Shown one piece after another: positions 38,449 through 47,157 of a stretch of DNA of 64,000 bases. The notes under the pieces are model-generated. The model was not told the DNA's origin, made no database searches, and saw only the letters and a list, made by a program, of their open reading frames with translations. Position numbers and translations under genes: made by a program. Source of the DNA: Pedobacter sp. AJM (GTDB lineage: Bacteria; Bacteroidota; Bacteroidia; Sphingobacteriales; Sphingobacteriaceae); NCBI RefSeq assembly GCF_002197755.1, contig NZ_NHOT01000003.1:1054001-1118000 (forward strand), in the 5' to 3' direction. Position 1 is the first letter of the stretch, and each line of letters opens with the position of its first letter.

Positions 38449-39123
38449 ATGAAAATCATATTTACATTTTGCCTCCTACTTTTTAGTGTAATTATTATTA
38501 AAGCACAGGATACAGATGAGTATATTTCCGAGCATGTAGAATGTGCACAAGAACTCATGCATGACCATAAAATACCGGCCAGTATTATTCTGGCGGTGGC
38601 TATTCATGAATCGGCAGCGGGAAACAGCAGGGTAGCGCAACACCTGAACAATCATTTTGGGGTTAAAGGCCCTAACAACAATGCCGAAATTCATTCGGCC
38701 TACCGGGATTATGCAAGTGACGAGGATTCTTACAATCACTTTGTAGAAATCATGGAAACACGTGCACCATTTAATAGCCTGTTCGACAAATACGATCAAT
38801 ATGATTATAGGGGCTGGGCCAGGGGTATTCAAAGATCTGGTTATGCACAAAGCCGCACCTGGGCAAGTCAAGTCATTAACCTAGTTAAAAAATATGAGCT
38901 TTATCAGTATGATGACCGCCCTGCAGATTATATTGAACCTGTTCATGCCAAACCCCTTTACCACCACAAAAAAAGGCATGTATCTTCAAGAAGATATATT
39001 GTAAAAGCTGGTGACAATTTAAATCTGATTGCCAAAAAGAAACATACAACGGTTAAAACCATTATGAAAAAAAACGGCCTGAAAAGTATTAAGCTAAAGC
39101 CCGGACAAAAAATCAAGTTATAA
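38449..39123 (+). CDS. Secreted glucosaminidase (GH73-like) with C-terminal LysM
   Basis: 224 residues with a signal peptide ending near KAQ (about residue 19). The catalytic region (about 30-150) follows the mannosyl-glycoprotein endo-beta-N-acetylglucosaminidase pattern: IPASIILAVAIHESAAGNSRVAQ with the catalytic Glu, NNHFGVKGP, and YDYRGWARGIQRSGYAQ. A basic linker leads to one LysM at about 180-224 (YIVKAGDNLNLIAKKK). It probably cleaves peptidoglycan glycan strands in the periplasm during growth or division. The next gene is a close paralogue 48 bp downstream. Confidence 0.9.
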   Translation: MKIIFTFCLLLFSVIIIKAQDTDEYISEHVECAQELMHDHKIPASIILAVAIHESAAGNSRVAQHLNNHFGVKGPNNNAEIHSAYRDYASDEDSYNHFVEIMETRAPFNSLFDKYDQYDYRGWARGIQRSGYAQSRTWASQVINLVKKYELYQYDDRPADYIEPVHAKPLYHHKKRHVSSRRYIVKAGDNLNLIAKKKHTTVKTIMKKNGLKSIKLKPGQKIKL

Positions 39124-39171
39124 TCCCCCCGAGATAGCATTGCCCAAATCAATTAATCCCTGATCATTACC

Positions 39172-40008
39172 ATGAAATTCAACTTCGTATATATTGCTTT
39201 TGCCGTATTGATTTTAAGTTCTTGCGGAACACGTAAATATTCCAAAAACAATAAACAGATTGAAAAGGCGGCAAACAAAGCCAATAATAATACTTATAAA
39301 AGCTATAATACCCTAAGTTATATAGACGAATTTAAAGCTGTTGCCGTAGAGGAAATGACTGCTAACGGAATCCCTGCAAGTATAACCCTGGCGCAGGGCA
39401 TCCTGGAATCGGGCAGCGGAAACAGTGATTTAGCCAAATATGCCAATAATCACTTCGGAATTAAATGCACTTCGGAATGGAAGGGAAAAAACTATTTCCG
39501 TGATGACGACCAAAAAAACGATTGCTTCCGGGTATATAAAGATGCCCGCGAATCGTTCAGGGATCACTCTGAATTTTTGAAGCGGAAACGTTACAGTTTT
39601 TTATTTCAGCTGGATAGAAATGATTATAAAAGCTGGGCCCAGGGTTTAAAAACGGCCGGCTATGCCACCAATCCAAAATATCCTGATTTATTAATCGGCG
39701 TGATTGAAAAATACCAGTTGTATCAATACGATCAGCCGGAAAGCGAAAAACAAAAAATTGCCAGGGAGGATCGTGTTTTTACTGAAATCAATCAGAACAT
39801 CCCTAAAGAAAAAGAAAAGTTTGCTCCGGTTGAAACCCCGCCGCCAGGCGCCAAACCCATCATAGCAGACGGCACTTATACGGTGGTTAAAGGTGATACT
39901 TTATATAATATTGCAAAAAGATTTAACCTGACTGTGGATGAATTGAAAATGCTTAATGAAATAACCACTGACAGTATCAGACTTGGCCAGGTGCTTAAGG
40001 TTAAATAA
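39172..40008 (+). CDS. Lipoprotein glucosaminidase (GH73-like) with C-terminal LysM
   Basis: 278 residues, paralogous to the preceding gene. It has a lipoprotein signal (LILSSC, Cys at about 19) instead of a cleaved signal peptide, so it should be membrane-anchored. The catalytic domain shows IPASITLAQGILESGSGNSDLAK with the catalytic Glu, NNHFGIKCTSEWKG, and YKSWAQGLKTAGYATNPKYPD. The C-terminal LysM reads YTVVKGDTLYNIAKRFNL. With the upstream gene it forms a tandem pair of murein hydrolases, one free and one anchored. The family is clear; the exact bond cut is inferred. Confidence 0.91.
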   Translation: MKFNFVYIAFAVLILSSCGTRKYSKNNKQIEKAANKANNNTYKSYNTLSYIDEFKAVAVEEMTANGIPASITLAQGILESGSGNSDLAKYANNHFGIKCTSEWKGKNYFRDDDQKNDCFRVYKDARESFRDHSEFLKRKRYSFLFQLDRNDYKSWAQGLKTAGYATNPKYPDLLIGVIEKYQLYQYDQPESEKQKIAREDRVFTEINQNIPKEKEKFAPVETPPPGAKPIIADGTYTVVKGDTLYNIAKRFNLTVDELKMLNEITTDSIRLGQVLKVK

Positions 40009-40056
40009 TGTTAAGCCAGAACATTCCGCACAGGATATTTGTAGTTTTGTAAACTC

Positions 40057-40815
40057 ATGAAACTTTTTGCTGCCTTAACATTTTTAGTACTCAGCTTCTT
40101 TTCGATGCTTACTCATGCACAAACCAAACCTGTGCAGGGCCTCGTTATTGATAAAGAAAGCAAACAGCGTTTGGCAAAAGTTTATATCTATAACCTCCGT
40201 ACCGGTGATGGGCTGTATAATAATACAAAAGGGGAGTTTAGCACTGCAGCCATTCCCGGTGATACTCTGGTAGCCGCTCTTTCAGGATATGGTGTAGATA
40301 CATTGGTTTTTCACGGTCAGCCGACAGCCTATTTTCAATTGAAATCTTTGGGCATCAGGTTAAGGGATGTGGTTATTCAGCAAAAAAGGTTAACTCCACA
40401 ACAGCTTTACGAAAAATCGGTTCAGGAATACCGTTATCAAACCAAAAAAGGCAGCAGCAAAGATCTGATTAATCTGGGAACCGGAGGTGTTGGCTTAGGT
40501 ATTGATGCCATTTATAATTTATTGAGTAAACAGGGTAGAAATGCCCGTCATCTTCAGAAGATACTGGAAAAGGATTATCATGAAGATTTAATCAGCTATC
40601 GTTTTAACCCTAACTTAGTGCAGCAGGTATTGGGCATAAAAGATACAGAACTGATTGATTTCATGCAGCAATACAGGCCAACGTACCAGTTTGTACTGGA
40701 TGCCGATGATTATTCCTTTAATATATTCATCAAAAATGCCTACAGGAGTTACCGACTGAATCCCAAAGCCTTACAATTGCCCGAGTTACCAAAAATAACA
40801 ATCGAGAAACTGTGA
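40057..40815 (+). CDS. Secreted protein with carboxypeptidase-regulatory-like domain
   Basis: 252 residues with a signal peptide (MLTHA-Q, about residue 21). Residues 24-100 look like the carboxypeptidase regulatory-like beta sandwich (VQGLVIDKESKQRLAKVYI, then NTKGEFSTAAIPGDTLVAALSGYG) that also precedes SusC barrels. The rest is a helical region without a recognised fold. The function is unknown; similar Bacteroidota proteins are cell-envelope components. Its stop TGA overlaps the GTG start of the next gene (GTGA), a sign of translational coupling. Confidence 0.75.
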   Translation: MKLFAALTFLVLSFFSMLTHAQTKPVQGLVIDKESKQRLAKVYIYNLRTGDGLYNNTKGEFSTAAIPGDTLVAALSGYGVDTLVFHGQPTAYFQLKSLGIRLRDVVIQQKRLTPQQLYEKSVQEYRYQTKKGSSKDLINLGTGGVGLGIDAIYNLLSKQGRNARHLQKILEKDYHEDLISYRFNPNLVQQVLGIKDTELIDFMQQYRPTYQFVLDADDYSFNIFIKNAYRSYRLNPKALQLPELPKITIEKL

Positions 40816-41135
40816 AAGCACCCATTTTGATTGTAAAAAACTTACCCGCGGCAGGCATGGCTATTTTCCCGTTCATACTGCTCAAAAATGAAAGGCTTAA
40901 ACAGGACCAGGATATCATTAACCATGAAAAAATCCACCTCCGGCAACAGCTGGAATTATTGATTTTACCTTTCTATATTTTATACCTGGTTAATTATTTA
41001 ATTAATTTCATTCGGTATCAGGAGCACCGTAAGGCCTATTTAAGCATTGTTTTTGAAAAGGAAGCCTACCATTATGAATCAGATATAAACTATCTTAAAA
41101 AACAGAACTGGTATGGATGGATAAAGCTGCTGTGA
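40812..41135 (+). CDS. Small membrane protein with HExxH motif, minimal M56-like candidate
   Basis: 107 residues starting at a GTG that overlaps the previous stop codon. The sequence has one clear hydrophobic span (about 47-67, LELLILPFYILYLVNYLINF). Just before it is NHEKIHLRQQ, an HExxH zinc-protease motif at residues 38-42, and after it FEKEAYHYE with Glu82 or Glu84 placed as a third ligand. The order HExxH, membrane span, Glu resembles the core of M56 (BlaR1/MecR1) peptidases, reduced to about a third of the size. I do not recognise a named family. Activity is inferred from the motif only. Confidence 0.65.
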   Translation: MKAPILIVKNLPAAGMAIFPFILLKNERLKQDQDIINHEKIHLRQQLELLILPFYILYLVNYLINFIRYQEHRKAYLSIVFEKEAYHYESDINYLKKQNWYGWIKLL

Positions 41136-41228
41136 TGTTTGGCTTTTAAGTACAAAATTCATCATTAACCCGTGATTCATTCTCTTAAAACTTTTGATCT
41201 ATAATTTTTTTCGTTTTCTTTGTAACCC

Positions 41229-42251
41229 ATGAAGAATTGTTTAGCTGCCCTAATCCTTATTCTAAGTATCTGCTCTATAGATTTATATGCACAGGAAATT
41301 GACACTATTCCGATCAATACGAAAGACCTGAATATTAAATTAAAACGGAGTCCGTTACCGAACAGGCAGGGGCCTTTAAACTTTGAACCGGTAAAAATCC
41401 CCCCTTATATTGTTAATGCAAAAGTAAATTATTGGAAAACCACCACATCAATAGGAATAAACGTTAACCAGGCGCAGTTCAGCGATAACTGGAAAGGTGG
41501 TGGTGTAAACTCAGTTGCGGTTGGAGGTTTATTGAATTGGAAAGCAGAATACAATAAAAATAATTATAGTTATGTAAGTGAAGTGATTTTGCAATATGGC
41601 AAAATCAAAAATAAAGACCAGCTGCAAAAGAAAACGAATGACAGGATTTTCTGGGACAACAAGGCATCATTTCAATTATCTAAAAACTGGTATTTCTTCG
41701 GTTCCATCAACTTTGAATCGCAATTTGATAACGGTTTTTCTTATGCTACCGTAAACGGGACTGAAACCGCTACACTGATTTCGAAATTTATGGGCCCGGG
41801 TTACTTAACCGAATCTATCGGTTTCGAATATAAACCATCCAAATATTTTTCCACCCGGTTTGGTACCGGTACAGCGCGTCAGACCTTTGTGTTAGACCAG
41901 GAGCTTTTTAATGACCCGGACCCCACTAAACCACCTAAAACATCGGTATATGGGGTTGACTATGGTAAAACGTTTAAAAATGACCTTGCCTTCCAGATCG
42001 TATCTGCATTTGACAAAGACATTTTCACCAATACCAACCTGAAGGCCCGTTATGCGATGCTTATTCCTTATGAAGATTTTAGATGGGGTAGAATTGACCA
42101 TAGACTTGATATTGCCTTAACAGCCAAAATCAACCGTTTCATGAACACCAGTTTAACCGGCATTGCCCTGTTTGATGAAGATACCGGCACCAACAGGATA
42201 CAAGCCAGTCAAACCCTGGCATTAGGCTTTGCTTTTGTTTTTCCGAGGTAA
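41229..42251 (+). CDS. DUF3078 domain-containing outer-membrane beta-barrel-like protein
   Basis: 340 residues with a signal peptide ending near LYA-Q (about residue 21). The body matches the DUF3078 family: NYWKTTTSIGINVNQAQFSDNWKGGGVNSVAVGG at about 75, then a series of amphipathic beta strands (WNWKAEYNKNN-type repeats, KNDLAFQIVSAFDKDIFTN) and a final strand LALGFAFVFPR. DUF3078 proteins are found across Bacteroidota and probably form small outer-membrane barrels; no function is known. The stop codon abuts that of the convergent gene, with no base between them. Confidence 0.88.
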   Translation: MKNCLAALILILSICSIDLYAQEIDTIPINTKDLNIKLKRSPLPNRQGPLNFEPVKIPPYIVNAKVNYWKTTTSIGINVNQAQFSDNWKGGGVNSVAVGGLLNWKAEYNKNNYSYVSEVILQYGKIKNKDQLQKKTNDRIFWDNKASFQLSKNWYFFGSINFESQFDNGFSYATVNGTETATLISKFMGPGYLTESIGFEYKPSKYFSTRFGTGTARQTFVLDQELFNDPDPTKPPKTSVYGVDYGKTFKNDLAFQIVSAFDKDIFTNTNLKARYAMLIPYEDFRWGRIDHRLDIALTAKINRFMNTSLTGIALFDEDTGTNRIQASQTLALGFAFVFPR

Positions 42252-42980
42252 CTAGCCTCCGGTTTTGCCGTTTTCCCAATAACAGGTGGTTTGGATTTGC
42301 TTGTGATGAACCCCCATCTCTTTGAGATACTTTTTAAATTTTTGAACCGATTTACCTCTTCCCGTAAGATAAAAGCTTGCCCCTTTCCACATTTCCCAGC
42401 ATTTGGGATGCATGTTTTTCATCCATTCTATGGCATGTTCTGCCGGGGAAATCATATTTGAAGGTACTACGTCAATCAATAACCCGAGCTGTGCCAAAGC
42501 CTGATCATTTTCTTCGTTCATTTCTAAAATACCGAAGTATTCCTGTGCCAAATCCTGCGCGGTTTTACCAAAAGATTCATACAAACCGATGCTGGTTTCA
42601 TCACCAAAAAAGAAATGCTGGTTGGAATCGAAATGATACTTTACTTTAGCCTGATCTGCAATAAGTTTAACGTGATCGCCCATTTTTATATTTTCCGCCC
42701 AGTTGCTTCCTGTACCTTTCCGGTTTAAAAAAAAGATAATCCGGCAGGTCCCTGTTTCCTGATCAAAGTCAGAAAGGGTATAATGTCTGTATTCGTTTGC
42801 ATTTACCCTAAACAAAACCTCTTTTCCGGGGATGAAATCCATATCTAAAAAATCTCCCTTAAATGTGATTGCTTTAATATTATTGCTGAGCATCCTGGTA
42901 TCAGCCACTTCAACTTCAAATATCTTGTTGCTGATTATTTTTTCCATTGTATCAGCCAGCCATGATGGTAATTTCGGCAT
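42252..42980 (-). CDS. Siderophore-interacting FAD-dependent oxidoreductase family protein
   Basis: 242 residues. The FAD-binding barrel (about 20-115) shows the RHYTLSDF motif that binds flavin phosphate and KAITFKGDFLDMDFIPGKEV. The C-terminal half (about 120-240) is the NAD(P)H-binding SIP region, with HHKQIQTTCYWENGK at the end. Proteins of this family release iron from ferric siderophores or act as flavin reductases in the cytosol. It is divergent from an AraC regulator 95 bp away, a common layout for iron-uptake control. A perfect -7 box lies at 43007-43014. The start could also be the internal Met12. Confidence 0.87.
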   Translation of the reverse strand: MPKLPSWLADTMEKIISNKIFEVEVADTRMLSNNIKAITFKGDFLDMDFIPGKEVLFRVNANEYRHYTLSDFDQETGTCRIIFFLNRKGTGSNWAENIKMGDHVKLIADQAKVKYHFDSNQHFFFGDETSIGLYESFGKTAQDLAQEYFGILEMNEENDQALAQLGLLIDVVPSNMISPAEHAIEWMKNMHPKCWEMWKGASFYLTGRGKSVQKFKKYLKEMGVHHKQIQTTCYWENGKTGG

Positions 42981-42988
42981 CGTGTAAA

Positions 42989-43014
42989 TTGTTTAGTAAC
43001 TTTAAACAAAAGTA
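42989..43014. promoter_or_regulatory. SIP promoter with inverted repeat in the divergent control region
   Basis: On the minus strand TACTTTTG (43007-43014) is a perfect -7 box for the SIP gene. It overlaps the inverted repeat TTGTTTA (42989-42995) / TAAACAA (43003-43009), 7-bp arms with a 7-bp spacer. The site would cover the transcription start and is an operator candidate. Confidence 0.45.
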
Positions 43015-43075
43015 ATGGTCAAATACTGAATGCATTTTACATCAAAAGGATTAAAACTTATATGAAAGGGATTTT

Positions 43076-44065
43076 ATGTCTTTAAGTATTTACGATAAAT
43101 CAAACCAGCAATATGTTGTTAACCATATGATTGATCAGGCCGATATAAACCAGCCATTGGTTACGGAGCGAAAAGAGAAATTTAGCTTTCCTTTTGGCGA
43201 TGCAGAATTTGTACAGATTGCTTTCTCAGGTATTTTTATTGTTTATGGAGATGTTTTGGTAAAGGAAAACCAGTTGCGAATAAAGTCTTTTGATGATGCG
43301 GAGTTGGTAGAGCTTCATTTTTCAATCAAGGGAGGGGGCATTTTAGAGAATTTTCTAACCAAAAAGAAAATAGCCATGAAAGCCAATCAGCATAATATTA
43401 TTTACACCCCACATTTTGATGGAATTGCGAAGTTCAATACGGATAGATCACACAAATTTTTTGAGGTTCATTTTCGCCGGGATAAATTTGTGGATCTAAC
43501 CAGTGATAGCAGTTCCCTGTTAAAGAGATTTGGCGACACCATCATGAACAATAAACCCATGGCAATTTCTGCTGATAATCTACCCATCAGCATAGCCATG
43601 TATGCCTGTATCAATGATATCATGAACTGTACCTTTACAGGTGGCCTGAAGTTATTGTTTCTGCAATCGAAGTGTGTTGAGCTACTGGCACTGCAGGCAC
43701 AGGCATTTGAGTATGCAAATAAAAGATCAGTAACAAAGACTTTAAAATCAGATTACGATAAGGACAGGATTTATTATGCCAGAGAATATTTGCTTCAGCA
43801 TGCCCATCATCCGCCATCTTTAACCGAATTAGCGAAGGCTGCCGGGATTAATGAGTTTAAACTAAAAAGGGGCTTCAAAGAAACCTTTAACCATACTGTT
43901 TTTGGTTATTTAAGCGACTATAAACTGATGAAAGCAAAGGCACTCTTAGCTGATCATCAGTTAAATATTAAAGATATTTCAGATCAATTAGGCTATTCGT
44001 CCGTTCAGCATTTTAGCCATGCATTTAACAAAAAATTTGGGGTGAGTCCGGGCAAAGCGAGGTAG
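43076..44065 (+). CDS. AraC family transcriptional regulator
   Basis: 329 residues. The C-terminal 95 residues form the two helix-turn-helix units of the AraC family: LTELAKAAGINEFKLKRGFK and IKDISDQLGYSSVQHFSHAF, ending KKFGVSPGKAR. The N-terminal ~220 residues are a ligand or effector domain of cupin-like character (VELHFSIKGGGILENFL, then HNIIYTPHFDGIAKF), similar to PchR-type iron-siderophore regulators. It diverges from the siderophore-interacting protein gene, so it probably controls that gene and perhaps itself. The effector is unknown. Confidence 0.88.
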   Translation: MSLSIYDKSNQQYVVNHMIDQADINQPLVTERKEKFSFPFGDAEFVQIAFSGIFIVYGDVLVKENQLRIKSFDDAELVELHFSIKGGGILENFLTKKKIAMKANQHNIIYTPHFDGIAKFNTDRSHKFFEVHFRRDKFVDLTSDSSSLLKRFGDTIMNNKPMAISADNLPISIAMYACINDIMNCTFTGGLKLLFLQSKCVELLALQAQAFEYANKRSVTKTLKSDYDKDRIYYAREYLLQHAHHPPSLTELAKAAGINEFKLKRGFKETFNHTVFGYLSDYKLMKAKALLADHQLNIKDISDQLGYSSVQHFSHAFNKKFGVSPGKAR

Positions 44066-44127
44066 GCTGGTTGGAAATCCAAAGTCTTTAGTCGCAAATA
44101 TTTAAACGATGATCATCTGAAAAAAGT

Positions 44128-46551
44128 TTAAGCCTTCTTCCTCTTCTTCTTCAGGTCCAAATAATCCACAAAATATAACACCTTAACGGATAGGCTGTTG
44201 TTTTGGGGCGCATTTAAAATTCCGCTGAGGTTTTTGTTATACCGCTGCCTGTAAAAATTATCGGAAGTTTCTGCAGCATCTTTATAAGAAACGGAAAGTG
44301 TACTTCCGGGTGCAAACTGCCAGATGTAAATCAAATCGATATTAAATACATTATAATTGCGATCCATACCGTTTAAAGCCGGCCCCTCGTAATCAGTTAA
44401 ATGTCCATCCGGTTTCAGCAGGTAAAAATCCTTGTTTCTTCTGTCGCTCCAATAATGTCTGAGCACAACGGTTACCCCCATTAAGTTGGTAAAAGTGTAT
44501 TTGGCATCAAAAGAATTCTCAACGGTTCTCCTGTCATATTTAGAAAAGATGGCCTGACTGTTCTGATTAGTTACCCAATTTACATAATTATAGTTCGGAT
44601 TGAAGCTTAAATCAAGTCCAAATGCAACCTGATCATTTAACCTGAAGTTTTGAAACAGATAGAAGTTGTAAGATTTACCTGCAAAAAGCTGCTGTTCCTG
44701 GTAGCGGATATTCCCGCCAAAATTATAGGCCTTTGCACGATTTGGATTAATGTAAAGCGCCAGGCCAAAACTTTCCGGTGCTTTATAAACCTGACCATTT
44801 CTGGCTTCATAGAAATCATTCCTCTTAGCATCATAATTTACATTCAGTTCTGCCGACCATAAATTTTTAAACCGTACATAAGATCCCGTTTCTATGCCAA
44901 GGCTTTGATAATCGCCAGGAGTAGCTCGCCTGGAATAGGTCATATTGAACCAGTTTTGCCATTCATTATACCATTTACCAGGTTTAAAAACATTATAACC
45001 CAGCCCAATCCGCTGATCCAGAAAGTTATTGTTGGTAAAAAATCCCATGTCTGAGGGATTAAACTGATCATCCGCATATACCTGATTATAACTCCAGGTA
45101 AAATTTCCGCTTTGCTTTCCAAAACGAAGGGTATAGCTATAGCCCGTATGTACTTCTTCGCCTTTCAGATTACTCATTTTACCATTCCCATTGATAAAAT
45201 ATTTGTTCCCTTTGCTATTTAAGTTGAGTAATAAAGCGGTAACATTCGCATCATATGCGCTTCCCTGCCGTAGCACATTGGTATTGATAAATGTTGCAGA
45301 GCTGTTGTTTTTTAATGACTGATCAAAAACCAGGATATTATAATTGGTTAAGGGTTGTGTTTCTACCTGACGAAGGTTACCTTGTGCATCTTCCACTTCT
45401 GTTTGCATGCTGTTGGTGATTGCATTAAAAATTCCGATTCCTAAACCTTTAGCCGTACGCCCTGAAATTTTAGTGGCGTTTAAAACCTTTGCTTCGGTCT
45501 GGTCTTTTACAACTTTGTCGGTTCCATTAATTCCACTAAAATCATGATAAGCCGGAATTGAGCCTATACGCTTGGAATAAAATAAATCTCCCTTATTAAA
45601 CAATTCTGTACCTTCTGTAAAGAACTGCCGGTTTTCATTAAATTTAACTTCAAAGGGCGTCAGGTTTAAGATGCGGTTATCAGACTGCACCTGACCAAAA
45701 TCAGGCACCAATGTCATATCCAGCGTAAAACTGTTATTTATACCATACTTTACATCCATGCCACCATTAAAGCGTGATGTGGTATTCTTAACACCTGGCA
45801 AATTGGCCGGGTAGTGATTGATATAGCCTGAAACATATGGTGAGAATGAAAGCCGCAGGGGTGGTTTGATGTTTTTAATGCCTGTAAAAAGCCCTTCCTG
45901 GTTAATGAAGCCATTTACTTTGGGATCTACAAAATTCCAGAATGATTGTGTATTGGTTCGCTGAATGCGCCGGCTAAAATTAATTCCCCAGTTTTGAATG
46001 TCCTGGCTTGAAAAGCGCAGTGCTGAATAGGGGATCTTCATTTCGCAGGTCCAGCCCTGCTGATCAATTTTAACAGCACTTTCCCAAACTGCATTCCAGT
46101 TGGAATCTTCATCGCCTACCTGCGAGTATTTGGCATCGAACTGAACACCTGCAGCAGTAACGAAAAATCCGTTTCCATTCATTTTATCATAAAAAGGATC
46201 TAAAATAACCGAGATAAAATCGGCATTTCCAATCTGATCCCTTGAAACCAGTTCATGTGATACGCTATCCGGATGATCGTACATCCGGGCGTAAACATAA
46301 ATGGCCACATCATCATAAACTACTTTCACTTCCGTACGCCGGTCTTTCGCTTCAACCCTCCCCGGAACAGGGCGAATTTCAAAAAAATCTGTAGCAAAAG
46401 GTACATTATTCCAGCAGGCATCATTTAAAATGCCATCAATTTTGGGTGTTTCAATGGTTCTTACCGCTTGAAGTTCCTTTTGTTTAGCAGGATTCTGGGC
46501 AGCACAATAAGCATAAAGAAATATAAAAATAAGGGAGAACCAGCGTTTCAT
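44128..46551 (-). CDS. DUF5916 outer-membrane protein with N-terminal CBM9-like domain
   Basis: 807 residues with a signal peptide (CA-AQ, about residue 18). Residues 30-215 resemble a family 9 carbohydrate-binding-like domain (PKIDGILNDACWNNVPFATDFF, VVYDDVAIYVYARMYD, WTCEMKIPYSALRFS). The rest is the DUF5916 region, rich in aromatic beta strands (SFTLDMTLVPDFGQVQSDNR, FNENRQFFTEGTELFN) and likely to form an outer-membrane barrel. The C-terminus ends in a basic KKKRKKA tail, odd for a barrel, which normally ends in an aromatic residue. Function unknown. It stands alone, 62 bp from the convergent AraC gene. Confidence 0.88.
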   Translation of the reverse strand: MKRWFSLIFIFLYAYCAAQNPAKQKELQAVRTIETPKIDGILNDACWNNVPFATDFFEIRPVPGRVEAKDRRTEVKVVYDDVAIYVYARMYDHPDSVSHELVSRDQIGNADFISVILDPFYDKMNGNGFFVTAAGVQFDAKYSQVGDEDSNWNAVWESAVKIDQQGWTCEMKIPYSALRFSSQDIQNWGINFSRRIQRTNTQSFWNFVDPKVNGFINQEGLFTGIKNIKPPLRLSFSPYVSGYINHYPANLPGVKNTTSRFNGGMDVKYGINNSFTLDMTLVPDFGQVQSDNRILNLTPFEVKFNENRQFFTEGTELFNKGDLFYSKRIGSIPAYHDFSGINGTDKVVKDQTEAKVLNATKISGRTAKGLGIGIFNAITNSMQTEVEDAQGNLRQVETQPLTNYNILVFDQSLKNNSSATFINTNVLRQGSAYDANVTALLLNLNSKGNKYFINGNGKMSNLKGEEVHTGYSYTLRFGKQSGNFTWSYNQVYADDQFNPSDMGFFTNNNFLDQRIGLGYNVFKPGKWYNEWQNWFNMTYSRRATPGDYQSLGIETGSYVRFKNLWSAELNVNYDAKRNDFYEARNGQVYKAPESFGLALYINPNRAKAYNFGGNIRYQEQQLFAGKSYNFYLFQNFRLNDQVAFGLDLSFNPNYNYVNWVTNQNSQAIFSKYDRRTVENSFDAKYTFTNLMGVTVVLRHYWSDRRNKDFYLLKPDGHLTDYEGPALNGMDRNYNVFNIDLIYIWQFAPGSTLSVSYKDAAETSDNFYRQRYNKNLSGILNAPQNNSLSVKVLYFVDYLDLKKKRKKA

Positions 46552-47090
46552 CGATTTAGTTTAGTTAAGCATAAGACTAACACCATTACAAAATGTTGCA
46601 TCAAAAAAAATTAGGTGGTGTTTCAGACCGAAGAATGATTGCCTAACCGCTCCTTTTAATTAATCTGTACAACATCAAAAGGATTTAAACTGCATTGAAA
46701 CGGATCTGATCCACACTGATTTTAGCTGACATACAACAGTATAACCGTTTCTACGGACTTTCGACGCACTTAAGCCGGGGTTTCGTCGGACTTATGACAA
46801 TTCGATCCGAGCAAAGTGCAACTTAAATAAGGCGAAACAATGAATAAAAGCTCCATCTGTAGTGATGCAGGCCTTCATCAGCCCTTAAGCGATCAAACTG
46901 CAGACTATTTAATTAATGAATCAGCATGGATTGAGTATAAAGCAGTTCTGATAATAGTTGTTTAAATACAATTTTTATAAGGTATAAATCAGGCAACGGA
47001 AGTACCTCACCTATGCAAGGATAGATGTAAACATTCATTTTTAAAAAGATTTTTGACTTTGAGTTGCAGAGATTTACAATCAAAAATTGA
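46552..47090. other. Spacer between the DUF5916 gene and ffh, no firm gene
   Basis: No supported coding region. A 41-codon frame starts at 46840 (MNKSSICSDAGLHQPLSD) without any recognised similarity, so I do not call it. The part at 46740-46830 is richer in GC than its surroundings. The promoter of ffh lies at the right end. Confidence 0.4.
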
Positions 47091-47098
47091 TACATTTG
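47091..47098 (+). promoter_or_regulatory. Putative -7 box of ffh
   Basis: TACATTTG matches TAnnTTTG exactly and lies 60 bp before the ffh ATG, giving a leader of about 50 nt. A TTG at 47064-47066 is the nearest -33 candidate, at a slightly long spacing. Confidence 0.55.
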
Positions 47099-47107
47099 CT
47101 TTTCATT

Positions 47108-47141
47108 AAAAAAAGTAGCCTCTACCTTCAGGTAAGAGGCT
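47108..47141. terminator. Hairpin in the ffh leader; terminator-like on the minus strand
   Basis: AGCCTCTACC (47117-47126) pairs with GGTAAGAGGCT (47131-47141) with one bulged A and a TTCA loop. On the minus strand it is followed by seven T residues, a classical terminator, but no minus-strand gene ends here. On the plus strand it lies inside the predicted ffh leader, 16 bp before the start. Confidence 0.55.
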
Positions 47142-47157
47142 GTTAGCTTATAAAAAG

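Noticed and set aside
46840..46965. 41-codon frame starting MNKSSICSDAGLHQ
   Set aside because: No recognised similarity, no clear promoter and no ribosome-site support. It could be chance, so it is mentioned but not called as a gene.
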